Shown: positions 15,581-21,907 of the stretch, piece after piece
Layout of the letters: the number at the start of each line of letters is the position of its first letter
How positions within the stretch are numbered: position 1 is the stretch's first letter
Assembly (NCBI GenBank): GCA_002297415.1
Contig: DBKZ01000075.1
Span: forward strand, 7,800 to 32,805
DNA length: 25,006 nucleotides
Reading direction: 5' to 3'
DNA from: Ruminococcaceae bacterium UBA737
GTDB taxonomy: Bacteria > Bacillota > Clostridia > Oscillospirales > Acutalibacteraceae
Position numbers and translations under genes: made by a program
Notes under the pieces: generated by a model
Told to the model about the DNA's origin: nothing
Databases searched by the model: none
What the model saw: the letters and a program-made list of their open reading frames with translations, nothing else

Positions 15581-15771
15581 AATCCGAACAGTCCTTTTAT
15601 TTCCGAAAACAGATCCGCAATCGCGCCGACAATCATCATCAGCACCACCACAAGCCCCGCAAGGGTTGTAAGCATAGCCTGCTCCTCTCTTCCCGACCTT
15701 ACAAGGAGCTGATGAAGAACCGTAACGATTATTCCTATTGCCGCAATTTTAAAAATAAAATCGACATCCAT
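15577..15771 (-). CDS. spoIIIAC: Stage III sporulation protein AC
   Basis: A 64-residue membrane protein with two helices: FIFKIAAIGIIVTVLHQLL and ...EEQAMLTTLAGLVVVLMMIV. The length and the GREEQA-type loop match SpoIIIAC (about 66-68 aa). It is part of the mother-cell A-Q complex. Its stop overlaps the GTG start of spoIIIAD. Confidence 0.94.
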   Translation of the reverse strand: MDVDFIFKIAAIGIIVTVLHQLLVRSGREEQAMLTTLAGLVVVLMMIVGAIADLFSEIKGLFGL

Positions 15772-15784
15772 TTTTAGTTTCCTT

Positions 15785-16240
15785 TCATATTAAAAATATA
15801 CAAAGCGCAAGCCCTGCACATATTCCGAGAGTTTTAAAAAGCGGTGCGTTTTTCTTAGCCGTAAGAGTCGCCTTATCATACTGAATCTCCGTCAGCTTAA
15901 CGGCTATTCCTATATTGTTGATTTCATTTTCGGTATTGTTAAGACCGAAGGATTTAAAGAAATTTTCTAAAATTTCAATATCCTCTTTTAAAAGATATTC
16001 GGGATTTATTCGGATTTCGCCGCCGCTTGCCGTTATATCCTTTTCCTCAAAGCAATTTCCTATAAGCCTTATTCTGTCAAAGCCGCCGCTTTTAATAACG
16101 CACTGCATTTTGATAAGTCCGTCCGAAATGCTTTTAAGCTTTTTTTGTCTTTTTAAGTATTTGACCGAGGCGTTCATTCCGAAAGCGGACGCCGCCGTGA
16201 ATACAAGCACACAGCCTAAAATTTTTATTATAATACTCAT
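15785..16240 (-). CDS. spoIIIAB: Stage III sporulation protein AB
   Basis: A 151-residue protein with an N-terminal membrane helix (IIKILGCVLVFTAASAFGM), a helical middle (ILENFFKSFGLNNTENEINN, the SpoIIIAB/GspF-like core) and a C-terminal helix (ICAGLALCIFLI). In Bacillus SpoIIIAB is about 171 aa and resembles the platform protein of type II secretion. Its ATG overlaps the stop of spoIIIAA (ATGA at 16237-16240). Confidence 0.92.
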   Translation of the reverse strand: MSIIIKILGCVLVFTAASAFGMNASVKYLKRQKKLKSISDGLIKMQCVIKSGGFDRIRLIGNCFEEKDITASGGEIRINPEYLLKEDIEILENFFKSFGLNNTENEINNIGIAVKLTEIQYDKATLTAKKNAPLFKTLGICAGLALCIFLI

Positions 16241-17133
16241 TTATAGATGTCCTTTACGGGTATTACTCTCGGCGGATACCGATGCGCAGGCGATAAAAGC
16301 ACCGTGTTTTTTACAGCGCCGCTGTTTAACAGAATTTTTATAACCCTGCGCTCCTTTAAATCGTTTATATTTCCTGCATGCGCGCTTGTTATAACGCTTA
16401 TTCCGCTGTTAAAGCACTCTGTAACCGCCTGAGCCTGAGAAATACTTCCGATTTCATCAAAAATTACAATCTGAGGATATAAGGTCCGAAGAGCGGTTTC
16501 TATCCCCTTTCTTTTATCGGAAATTTTTAAAACATCGCAGTTTTCTCCCAAATCTTCAAAATCCGACGAAAAAAGCTCGTTTCTTGTATCTATGACCGCA
16601 ACTCTCGCGCTTTCCTTTCCCGAAGAAAGCCTTTTTGCGCAGTCTCTTAAAAAAGAGGTCTTTCCGCTCCCCGGAGGCCCTGCGACAAGAACGCCTGATT
16701 TTAAAATTTCCGTAGGTACCGAGGCGGAAACATTTTTAAGCCTGTTTGCAATTCTTATATTTAAAGAGGTGATGTCGCAAAAATCCCCGTTATCAAGAAA
16801 GGTTCCGCAAATTCCGACGCGGTGTCCTCCCTCAAGACTTATAAAGCCCCTCGCTATTTCCCTGTCATGAGAAAAAACGGAATTGTTGCAAAGAGAGTTA
16901 AAAGCGTCGCTAATATCCCTATCCGAAACGGTAAAAGAATTAACGCCGACGGTATCGGAAGCGCTCCCGTCTTTATTTATAAAAAGCGTTTTTCCGTCAA
17001 CAGTAACAGCCGCAGGCTTAAACGCTCTGAGCCTTATTTCTTCAACCGTTGAATTTAAAATTTCAGAAAATTCAAGACCGCGCCTTATTTTAAAAGGTAA
17101 ATTTGAAATTATGCTTTTATATTCTTCCTTCAT
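16237..17133 (-). CDS. spoIIIAA: Stage III sporulation protein AA (ATPase)
   Basis: A 298-residue cytoplasmic ATPase related to the secretion ATPases of type II/IV systems. Walker A is GPPGSGKTS (residues 152-160) and Walker B is QIVIFDEIG (221-229), followed by SAHAGNINDL. The N-terminal region has the family motif VEEIRLRAFKP and EGGHRVGICGT. It is thought to energise the A-Q feeding-tube complex in the mother cell. AGGTGG (17138-17143) precedes ATG 17131-17133. It is the first gene of an eight-gene, mostly overlapping operon, with a sigma-E-like promoter just upstream. Confidence 0.95.
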   Translation of the reverse strand: MKEEYKSIISNLPFKIRRGLEFSEILNSTVEEIRLRAFKPAAVTVDGKTLFINKDGSASDTVGVNSFTVSDRDISDAFNSLCNNSVFSHDREIARGFISLEGGHRVGICGTFLDNGDFCDITSLNIRIANRLKNVSASVPTEILKSGVLVAGPPGSGKTSFLRDCAKRLSSGKESARVAVIDTRNELFSSDFEDLGENCDVLKISDKRKGIETALRTLYPQIVIFDEIGSISQAQAVTECFNSGISVITSAHAGNINDLKERRVIKILLNSGAVKNTVLLSPAHRYPPRVIPVKDIYK

Positions 17134-17160
17134 TTTTCCACCTGCCTGTCCTTTTCTAAA

Positions 17161-17189
17161 TTCTTATGAGCGCACGATTTGAAATATAA
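17161..17189 (-). promoter_or_regulatory. Sigma-E-like promoter of the spoIIIA operon
   Basis: On the minus strand TTATATT (17183-17189), a 14-nt spacer and CATAAGAA (17161-17168), about 27 nt before the spoIIIAA start codon. The known sigma-E pattern is roughly KMATATT-14-CATACAMT: the -35 matches 6 of 7 and the -10 matches 5 of 8. spoIIIA is a classical sigma-E operon, which supports the call. Confidence 0.5.
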
Positions 17190-17194
17190 CAAAA

Positions 17195-17224
17195 CCCCTG
17201 CGATTTTTTTGAAAATCGCAGGGG
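17195..17224. repeat. 13-bp perfect hairpin, left member of a pair
   Basis: CCCCTGCGATTTT/AAAATCGCAGGGG with a 4-nt loop. The core CCCTGCGATTT also occurs in the hairpin at 17457-17496. Confidence 0.8.
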
Positions 17225-17225
17225 T

Positions 17226-17252
17226 GAGCGTGTCGATTTTTTCGACACGCTC
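17226..17252. repeat. 11-bp perfect hairpin GAGCGTGTCGA/TCGACACGCTC
   Basis: The 5-nt loop is TTTTT. It directly follows the previous hairpin. No T tract follows on either strand, so a terminator role is not evident. Confidence 0.8.
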
Positions 17253-17372
17253 TTGGACGGGAATGCCGTTCGCTCAAAAATCAAAAATTTTTGGACTGCA
17301 CTCTATCCCCGTGAGTACTCCACCCCTATGCCCTTGAAAAACCGCTTTTTAATCGGTTTTTCGCTTAAAAGG
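17253..17372. other. Gene-free spacer between hairpins
   Basis: No supported gene. It contains one weak stem, AAAACCG/CGGTTTT, near 17337-17360, and the rest is unassigned. Together with the hairpins on each side it forms the interior of the 17195-17496 segment. Confidence 0.5.
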
Positions 17373-17405
17373 TGTTTTTCCGCCGCACATGTCAGCGGAA
17401 AAACA
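17373..17405. repeat. 11-bp perfect hairpin TGTTTTTCCGC/GCGGAAAAACA
   Basis: Arms 17373-17383 and 17395-17405 with an 11-nt loop. Confidence 0.75.
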
Positions 17406-17428
17406 AAAAATGCGGCGCGAAGGCCGCA
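17405..17428 (-). terminator. Rho-independent terminator reading on the minus strand
   Basis: The stem TGCGGC/GCCGCA (17411-17416 with 17423-17428) is followed on the minus strand by six T (17405-17410). It lies about 145 nt past the yebC stop and probably ends the yebC transcript or a small RNA made from this segment. Confidence 0.65.
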
Positions 17429-17456
17429 AAATTAAACTTTATAGAATATTGAAAGA

Positions 17457-17496
17457 CACAAGCCCTGCGATTTATTAAAAAATCGCAGGGCTTGTG
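17457..17496. repeat. 17-bp perfect hairpin, right member of a pair
   Basis: CACAAGCCCTGCGATTT (17457-17473) pairs perfectly with 17480-17496. It shares the CCCTGCGATTT core with the left hairpin. It follows yebC by about 75 nt but has only a weak T tract on the minus strand (TCTTTC). Confidence 0.8.
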
Positions 17497-17571
17497 ATAC
17501 CTGATTTATGTTAAATTTATAATATTTTTATGTTATAATTTATGGCTGAAAATAGAAAGATCCGCTTACAA

Positions 17572-18303
17572 TTAGTCCTCGGGCATTTCCCAGTTGTGCC
17601 AGATAGCCTGAACATCGTCATTCTCTTCAAGCATATCAATAAGCTTTTCCATTTTTTCTCTCGATGCCTCGTCCTCAATCTCAGAGGTGGTATTCGGGAT
17701 ATACTGAACCTCGACAGAAAGGAACGAATAGCCCTTTTCTTCCAAAGCGTCTCTTACCTTGCCGAGATCGTTAGGATCGGTAGTGATTTCGAAAACATCG
17801 CCGTCAAAATTAAAGTCCTCGGCGCCTGCGTCCAAAGCCGCTTCCATTACCTCGTCCTCGTCATGCCCTTCGCCTTCTATCTCAATAACGCCCTTGCGCT
17901 CAAACATAAACATAACAGAACCTGTCTGTCCCAAGTTTCCTCCGCACTTGTCAAAATAATGGCGGATATCGCCTGCCGTGCGGTTTCTGTTATCCGTAAG
18001 AGTTTCAACAACCACCGCAATACCGCAGGGACCGTAGCCCTCGTAGATTAACTCCTCGTATTCGTTTCCGCCCTGCTCGCCTGCCGCCTTTTTGATAATT
18101 CTTTCGATATTATCATTCGGCACATTTGCCGCCTTGGCTTTTGCGACAGCGTCCTTTAGGCGGCTGTTTTCGTTCATATTAGGTCCGCCCTGCTTTACGA
18201 TAACGGAAATCTCCTTACCGATTTTTGTAAAAATTTTTGCTTTTGCAGCGTCTGTCTTTTCTTTTTTACGCTTAATATTGTTCCATTTTGAATGTCCTGA
18301 CAT
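17572..18303 (-). CDS. yebC: YebC/PmpR (TACO1) family protein
   Basis: A 243-residue protein with the unmistakable family N-terminus MSGHSKWNNIKRKKEKTDAA and internal blocks KAKAANVPNDNIERIIKKAA, YEGYGPCGIAVVVETLTDN and FDKCGGNLGQTGSV. Family members have been described as transcription regulators, and more recently as ribosome-associated factors that ease translation of proline-rich stretches (TACO1/YebC2). Length is normal. AAGGA precedes the ATG at 18301-18303. It has its own promoter in the short gap after dusB. Confidence 0.96.
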   Translation of the reverse strand: MSGHSKWNNIKRKKEKTDAAKAKIFTKIGKEISVIVKQGGPNMNENSRLKDAVAKAKAANVPNDNIERIIKKAAGEQGGNEYEELIYEGYGPCGIAVVVETLTDNRNRTAGDIRHYFDKCGGNLGQTGSVMFMFERKGVIEIEGEGHDEDEVMEAALDAGAEDFNFDGDVFEITTDPNDLGKVRDALEEKGYSFLSVEVQYIPNTTSEIEDEASREKMEKLIDMLEENDDVQAIWHNWEMPED

Positions 18304-18330
18304 ATTCTATTCCTTCTTTCAAGCCTTATT

Positions 18331-18359
18331 ATTCTATCATAACGAAGCGTTTTGTTCAA
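18331..18359 (-). promoter_or_regulatory. Sigma-A promoter of yebC
   Basis: On the minus strand TTGAAC (18354-18359), exactly 17 nt, then TAGAAT (18331-18336) with TGA directly before it (extended -10). The -35 box and spacer lie inside the last codons of dusB. Confidence 0.65.
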
Positions 18360-19305
18360 GTGCTTTTTCGCATATCCTTTTTGCGTCCTCAAAAGAGCTT
18401 ACCTCTCCGCATTCGCGCCGCAGTGCCGCTGCTCCCCTGATGCCTGAAATATACCATGCCAAATGCTTTCTCGATTCAAGCACGGCGATATGAGAGTCCT
18501 TGTATTTTTCCATAAGCTTTATTTGCTCAAGGCAGATTTCAAGCCTTTTTTCAAGAGTGGGCGGAGTATACTCTTTTCCCTCAAATGCCGCGTTTATTTC
18601 TTCAAAAATAAACGGATTGCCTCTTGCCGCTCTGCCTACCATTAAAAAATCGCAACTTGTAGCTTTGAGCATATCCTCAGCCGATTTCGCGTCGGTAATA
18701 TCCCCGTTTGCTATGACGGGAATTTTAACCGCATCTTTTACTTTCTTTATGGTTTCTTTGTCAACAGGCGGAGCATACATCTGAGCGCGCGTTCTTCCGT
18801 GAACCGTTATCGCCGAGGCGCCTGCCTGCTCGCAAAGAACGGCTAAGCGCGGTGCGGTTAAATGTTCAAAATCGGTTCCCGTCCTCATTTTAACGGTTAC
18901 GGGGATTTTAACCGCGTTTACTACCCTGTTTACAATTTCCGCCGCTTTTTCGGGGTCTGCCATAAGGACGCTTCCGCCGCCGTTTCCCGCAACCTTAGGC
19001 GCGGGACAGCCCATATTTATATCTATAAAATCGGGTCCCTGCTGTTCGGCAAATTTCGCCGCCTGAGCCATTATTTCAGGGTCGCTCCCGAATATTTGAG
19101 AGGCAAAGGGCGCGCCGTTTTTATCTGCGGAAATAAGCTCTTTGGATTTTTTGTCGCCGAGGGAAATTCCCTTAGCGCTCGTAAGCTCGCCTACCGTGAA
19201 AGCCGCCCCGAAACGGACGCATATTTCCCTCATTGCCCTGTCCGCAACCCCTGCCATGGGAGCAAGGGCGGCATGACCGCTTATCACAATGTTTTTAATT
19301 TTCAT
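18337..19305 (-). CDS. dusB: tRNA-dihydrouridine synthase (DusB type)
   Basis: A 322-residue TIM-barrel flavoenzyme that reduces uridines in the tRNA D-loop with FMN and NAD(P)H. Motifs are APMAGVADRAMREI (near 15-28), DINMGCPAPKV with the catalytic cysteine at residue 100, ITVHGRTRAQMY, IPVIANGDI and MVGRAARGNPFIF. ATG 19303-19305 is chosen because it gives the family's normal N-terminus and length; a 28-residue upstream extension overlaps the previous gene and looks non-native. The ribosome site is weak (GGATAA, overlapping the previous stop), suggesting coupling to the upstream LRR gene 7 nt away. Confidence 0.94.
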   Translation of the reverse strand: MKIKNIVISGHAALAPMAGVADRAMREICVRFGAAFTVGELTSAKGISLGDKKSKELISADKNGAPFASQIFGSDPEIMAQAAKFAEQQGPDFIDINMGCPAPKVAGNGGGSVLMADPEKAAEIVNRVVNAVKIPVTVKMRTGTDFEHLTAPRLAVLCEQAGASAITVHGRTRAQMYAPPVDKETIKKVKDAVKIPVIANGDITDAKSAEDMLKATSCDFLMVGRAARGNPFIFEEINAAFEGKEYTPPTLEKRLEICLEQIKLMEKYKDSHIAVLESRKHLAWYISGIRGAAALRRECGEVSSFEDAKRICEKALEQNASL

Positions 19306-19312
19306 ATACTGA

Positions 19313-20299
19313 TTATCCGTTCCATTCAACATATTTTGCCGACCAATACATTTTTGCTTTATCCTTAAGTCCAGTAGAAGACGGAGCATAAATTGTCAGC
19401 TCTACAGTGCGGTTGTAAGAATTCGAAAAAGCATAATTATCAGCGCTTATATCAGTTGAAGCAATATAAACAGCCGAAAGATTATTACAGGGCAAAAACG
19501 CATTGGTTCCGATTTTAATAACGCTTTTCGGAATCTTTATTGAAGAAAGATAATGGCAATTTGCAAAAGCCTGAGCGTTTATTGTTTTAAGAGTTTCGGG
19601 CAGAATAATACTTTTTATTTTTTTATAATAAAAGGCTCTTTCGCCGATACTTATTACAGGCTTTCCGTCAATAGTATCGGGAATCGAATATTCGCCGCTC
19701 GCATTCTCATTCGCTATGCCTGTTATTTCAATTCCGCCGCTGACGGCTTTATAGCTGAATGTCTGCTTTTCGGCTTCTGCCTGCGAAGCCTGAGAGGAAG
19801 AGCTTTCCGAAGAAGCCGACGGGGTATTATTTGAAGAAGCCTTCGATGAAGTCGCTTTTGAAGACGAGGAAGAAGAGCTTTTGCCCGATGTCGGCGATTT
19901 CGATTCAGAAGCAGGTGCATCCCCGTTTTCGGATAATTCGGAATTTTGCCCTTTAAAGTTTTCGGAATTCTGCGCGTCGGAATGCGAGGTTTCTCGGCTT
20001 GAATTATCGGAAGATAAATCACTGACTTGACTTATGTCTTTATTCATACTGTCATATTTAGAATTTATGGCTTTTCCTGCCGTAAATACATTTCCGCCGC
20101 TTTTCGGCTTAAAAATAATAATCGCCGCAATGGCAAAAAGCACCGCCGCCAAAGGCACAAAAATCATTAAAGCGCTTTTTAATGAAAGCCTTTTGATTTT
20201 ATGCTCTTTTGCTTTTTTAAGATTAAGCGGCCGCATGCAGTAAAGACAGAATTCGGCATTGTCTAAAAGCTCTTTTGAGCAATAAGGACACTTTTTCAT
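19313..20299 (-). CDS. Zinc-ribbon membrane protein with BspA-type leucine-rich repeats
   Basis: A 328-residue protein in four parts. An N-terminal zinc ribbon has C4, C7, C18 and C21 (CPYC...CLYC). A basic stretch leads into one membrane helix (about 43-63, MIFVPLAAVLFAIAAIIIF). A long Ser/Asn/Lys-rich low-complexity linker (about 85-180) follows. The outer domain carries LRR_5-type repeats (SIGERAFYYKKIKSIILPET, INAQAFANCHYLSSIKIPKS, IGTNAFLPCNNLSAVYIAS). The predicted topology is zinc ribbon inside, LRR outside. BspA-type LRRs usually mediate binding; the ligand is unknown. It lies 6 nt after the HTH-like gene and 7 nt before dusB, so the three are probably cotranscribed. Confidence 0.82.
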   Translation of the reverse strand: MKKCPYCSKELLDNAEFCLYCMRPLNLKKAKEHKIKRLSLKSALMIFVPLAAVLFAIAAIIIFKPKSGGNVFTAGKAINSKYDSMNKDISQVSDLSSDNSSRETSHSDAQNSENFKGQNSELSENGDAPASESKSPTSGKSSSSSSSKATSSKASSNNTPSASSESSSSQASQAEAEKQTFSYKAVSGGIEITGIANENASGEYSIPDTIDGKPVISIGERAFYYKKIKSIILPETLKTINAQAFANCHYLSSIKIPKSVIKIGTNAFLPCNNLSAVYIASTDISADNYAFSNSYNRTVELTIYAPSSTGLKDKAKMYWSAKYVEWNG

Positions 20300-20305
20300 A
20301 ACAAA

Positions 20306-20728
20306 TTACCCTAAAGTATCAAAGCCGTAATCGTAAAGCATTCCGTTAATTTTAATCAAATCGTATTTTTTAAAAATTCCGAACGCCACAATACAGTCAA
20401 AGGGATTTTTAACATAAAGCGGAGCATAGCCTGAGGATTTTAAAAGCCCGTTAACCTCTTCAAGCGGCAGACCCATTCCGATAACAATACATAAAAGCTT
20501 TGTTCGGTCCGGTCTTCTTGAGCCTGCAAAAATCTGATAAGCATAAATTTCATTCAGCTCCGAAGCCTTAACAGCTTCCGACTTTTTAATGTTATATTTT
20601 TTAAGAAGCCTTTCAAGATTTTCGTGAAGCTCGGTTGTTATTATACTTTCTTCGTTTGAGCTTAGAAAATTCCTGAAATCAGAACAGGCTTTCAGCTCCG
20701 AAAGCATTTCTGAGGTGTCTTTTTGCAT
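20306..20728 (-). CDS. Helix-turn-helix-like protein of unknown function
   Basis: A 140-residue soluble protein. The middle (about 38-95: LERLLKKYNIKKSEAVKASE, YAYQIFAGSRRPDRTKLLCI, GLPLEEVNGLLKSSGYAPLY) reads like an XRE-type HTH region with a C-terminal helical extension, as seen in small regulators of Clostridia. AGGGGA lies about 7 nt before ATG 20726-20728. It begins a three-gene unit with the zinc-ribbon/LRR protein and dusB, driven by a strong promoter at 20787-20815 that matches the promoter of the divergent plus-strand operon. The DNA-binding role is inferred. Confidence 0.65.
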   Translation of the reverse strand: MQKDTSEMLSELKACSDFRNFLSSNEESIITTELHENLERLLKKYNIKKSEAVKASELNEIYAYQIFAGSRRPDRTKLLCIVIGMGLPLEEVNGLLKSSGYAPLYVKNPFDCIVAFGIFKKYDLIKINGMLYDYGFDTLG

Positions 20729-20786
20729 TTCAATTCCCCTTAGTGCGACAATAAGATTTTATCCTGTCACAAACAGCATTTTAAAA

Positions 20787-20815
20787 ATTTTATCACAAAA
20801 AATGCTTACAGTCAA
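20787..20815 (-). promoter_or_regulatory. Sigma-A promoter and shared operator of the HTH/LRR/dusB unit
   Basis: On the minus strand TTGACT (20810-20815), 17-nt spacer GTAAGCATTTTTTGTGA, and TAAAAT (20787-20792) with an extended TGA. It is 25/28 identical to the promoter at 21312-21340, including 15 of 17 spacer bases, which implies a common binding protein. Confidence 0.8.
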
Positions 20816-20893
20816 CAATTCGGATTTTTTTAAAAATTAAGCTCTCTGCTTAGGACAAAACCCCGTCTTACAATTATAATAGATAAACGAGGG

Positions 20894-21232
20894 TCAGAGA
20901 TCGTCGATTTTATCCGCAAGCGCCTTTACAGCGGAAACAAAAACCCTAACCTTTTCGTCGCTCTTTCCCTCAAGCCTTGAATATATGCTTTTAAAAACAT
21001 TTCCCATATCGTCCTGCGAATCGAAAAACAAGCTGTCTAAGCTGACATTTAACACTTTCGATATTTTAAAAAGCGTTTCAAGCGACGGAATTCTGGTTCC
21101 CCGCTCAATATGCCCGATGTGCGCCGCCGAAACAGAGCAAAGCTCGCTTAATTTTTCCTGACTTAAGCCCTTGTTTTTTCTTGCAATCCTTATCCTGTTG
21201 CCTAAGGCGGCATAATCAATAAGTTTATCCAT
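20894..21232 (-). CDS. XRE-family transcriptional regulator
   Basis: A 112-residue protein with an N-terminal Cro/CI HTH (GNRIRIARKNKGLSQEKLSE, SVSAAHIGHIERGTRIPSLE, ISKVLNVSLDSLF) and a C-terminal helical tail that probably dimerises. ATG 21230-21232 is chosen because GAGGTGAT, almost fully complementary to the 16S rRNA tail, lies 7 nt upstream; the in-frame GTG at 21244 is inside that site. It is divergent from the four-gene operon beginning at 21366. The motif TAAGCA-N9-ATGA occurs between them and in the promoter of the neighbouring minus-strand unit, making this protein the best candidate for their common regulator. Confidence 0.88.
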   Translation of the reverse strand: MDKLIDYAALGNRIRIARKNKGLSQEKLSELCSVSAAHIGHIERGTRIPSLETLFKISKVLNVSLDSLFFDSQDDMGNVFKSIYSRLEGKSDEKVRVFVSAVKALADKIDDL

Positions 21233-21262
21233 TCCGGCAATCACCTCACTGCTTTTAAGTTT

Positions 21263-21291
21263 ATTTTAATTCAATAAGCAGTTTTTATGAA
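21263..21291 (-). promoter_or_regulatory. Candidate promoter of the XRE gene at 20894-21232
   Basis: On the minus strand TTCATA (21286-21291), a 17-nt spacer and TAAAAT (21263-21268). The match is moderate. It overlaps the upstream copy of the TAAGCA motif (21275-21295), which would fit autoregulation. Confidence 0.4.
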
Positions 21292-21295
21292 TAAA
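21275..21295 (+). promoter_or_regulatory. Upstream copy of the TAAGCA operator-like motif
   Basis: TAAGCA-GTTTTTATGA-ATAAA resembles TAAGCA-TTATTTATGA-TAAA within the operon promoter (21319-21338), 44 nt downstream on the same strand. A third copy is in the minus-strand promoter (20788-20808). Confidence 0.55.
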
Positions 21296-21311
21296 CCGAA
21301 AGCATTTTATC

Positions 21312-21340
21312 TTGACTGTAAGCATTATTTATGATAAATT
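21312..21340 (+). promoter_or_regulatory. Sigma-A promoter of the plus-strand membrane/nuclease operon
   Basis: TTGACT (21312-21317), 17-nt spacer GTAAGCATTATTTATGA, TAAATT (21335-21340) with an extended TGA. The first start codon follows 26 nt later. Confidence 0.8.
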
Positions 21341-21365
21341 AAAATTAAATAAAGGGGGGAGAAAA

Positions 21366-21893
21366 ATGAATTCTGATAATAGTTTCAAAGATTTGTTTAA
21401 TCGGTTTTACTATAATTCGCGGCTAAGAGAATTGACCGTTCGTTTAGTTTGTCTTTTGATTATTTCAGGACTTATCTATGCTTTTACCAGTAAAAAAGCC
21501 AAATCAAAAGAAACATACGGGAGTTCAGAATCTTCATATTCCGACTACAGCACCTCTTCCGGTTATGATTATTCCGCGCCGTCAGGCTACGATGACAGCT
21601 CCGACAGCGGTTACGGCACAAGCACCTCAAACAAGGTAAGCCTTACGCCCGATTCGTGGTATACCTACAGAGACCTTAACATTTTGCATGTTCAAAACTG
21701 TACTGTTTCAAGTGCTTCTTTAATGTCGCATAATGTTGTATCGCTGACCTACAGACCGGTTTGCAAAAGCTGTCATACTGCTTCATCAAATTTGGAATGG
21801 GGCTCCGCATCGCCTAATTATCCGAAAAATAAATCTTATTATTGCAATGAATGCGGCACAACAACAATAGTTAAATTAGATGTGAGTAATTAA
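21366..21893 (+). CDS. Single-pass membrane protein with C-terminal zinc ribbon, unknown function
   Basis: A 175-residue protein: short cytoplasmic N-terminus, one helix (about 24-40, LTVRLVCLLIISGLIYAF), a Ser/Tyr/Gly-rich low-complexity linker (about 47-90), and a C-terminal domain with two Cys pairs, C133/C136 (CKSC) and C160/C163 (CNEC), that should bind zinc. The CHxC-like region HVQNC...CKSC may form a small binding domain. ATG 21366 follows GGGGGGAG closely; an in-frame ATG at 21312 overlaps the promoter and is rejected. It is the first gene of a four-gene operon. I do not recognise the family. Topology suggests the zinc ribbon faces outward. Confidence 0.78.
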   Translation: MNSDNSFKDLFNRFYYNSRLRELTVRLVCLLIISGLIYAFTSKKAKSKETYGSSESSYSDYSTSSGYDYSAPSGYDDSSDSGYGTSTSNKVSLTPDSWYTYRDLNILHVQNCTVSSASLMSHNVVSLTYRPVCKSCHTASSNLEWGSASPNYPKNKSYYCNECGTTTIVKLDVSN

Positions 21894-21907
21894 AGGGGGA
21901 GAAAAAA

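Noticed and set aside
17195..17496. Known riboswitch or 6S RNA for the hairpin segment
   Set aside because: No recognised riboswitch core was found and it lies downstream of yebC, not in a leader of a metabolic gene; left as an unassigned element.
17542..18051. Long plus-strand frame opposite yebC, with TATAAT at 17535-17540 just upstream
   Set aside because: It is the antisense shadow of yebC; the protein has no family character and the -10 box lies in very AT-rich sequence without a -35.
19306..19389. N-terminal extension of dusB by 28 residues
   Set aside because: It overlaps the LRR gene, has no ribosome site and is not like DusB N-termini; the shorter start gives the normal length.
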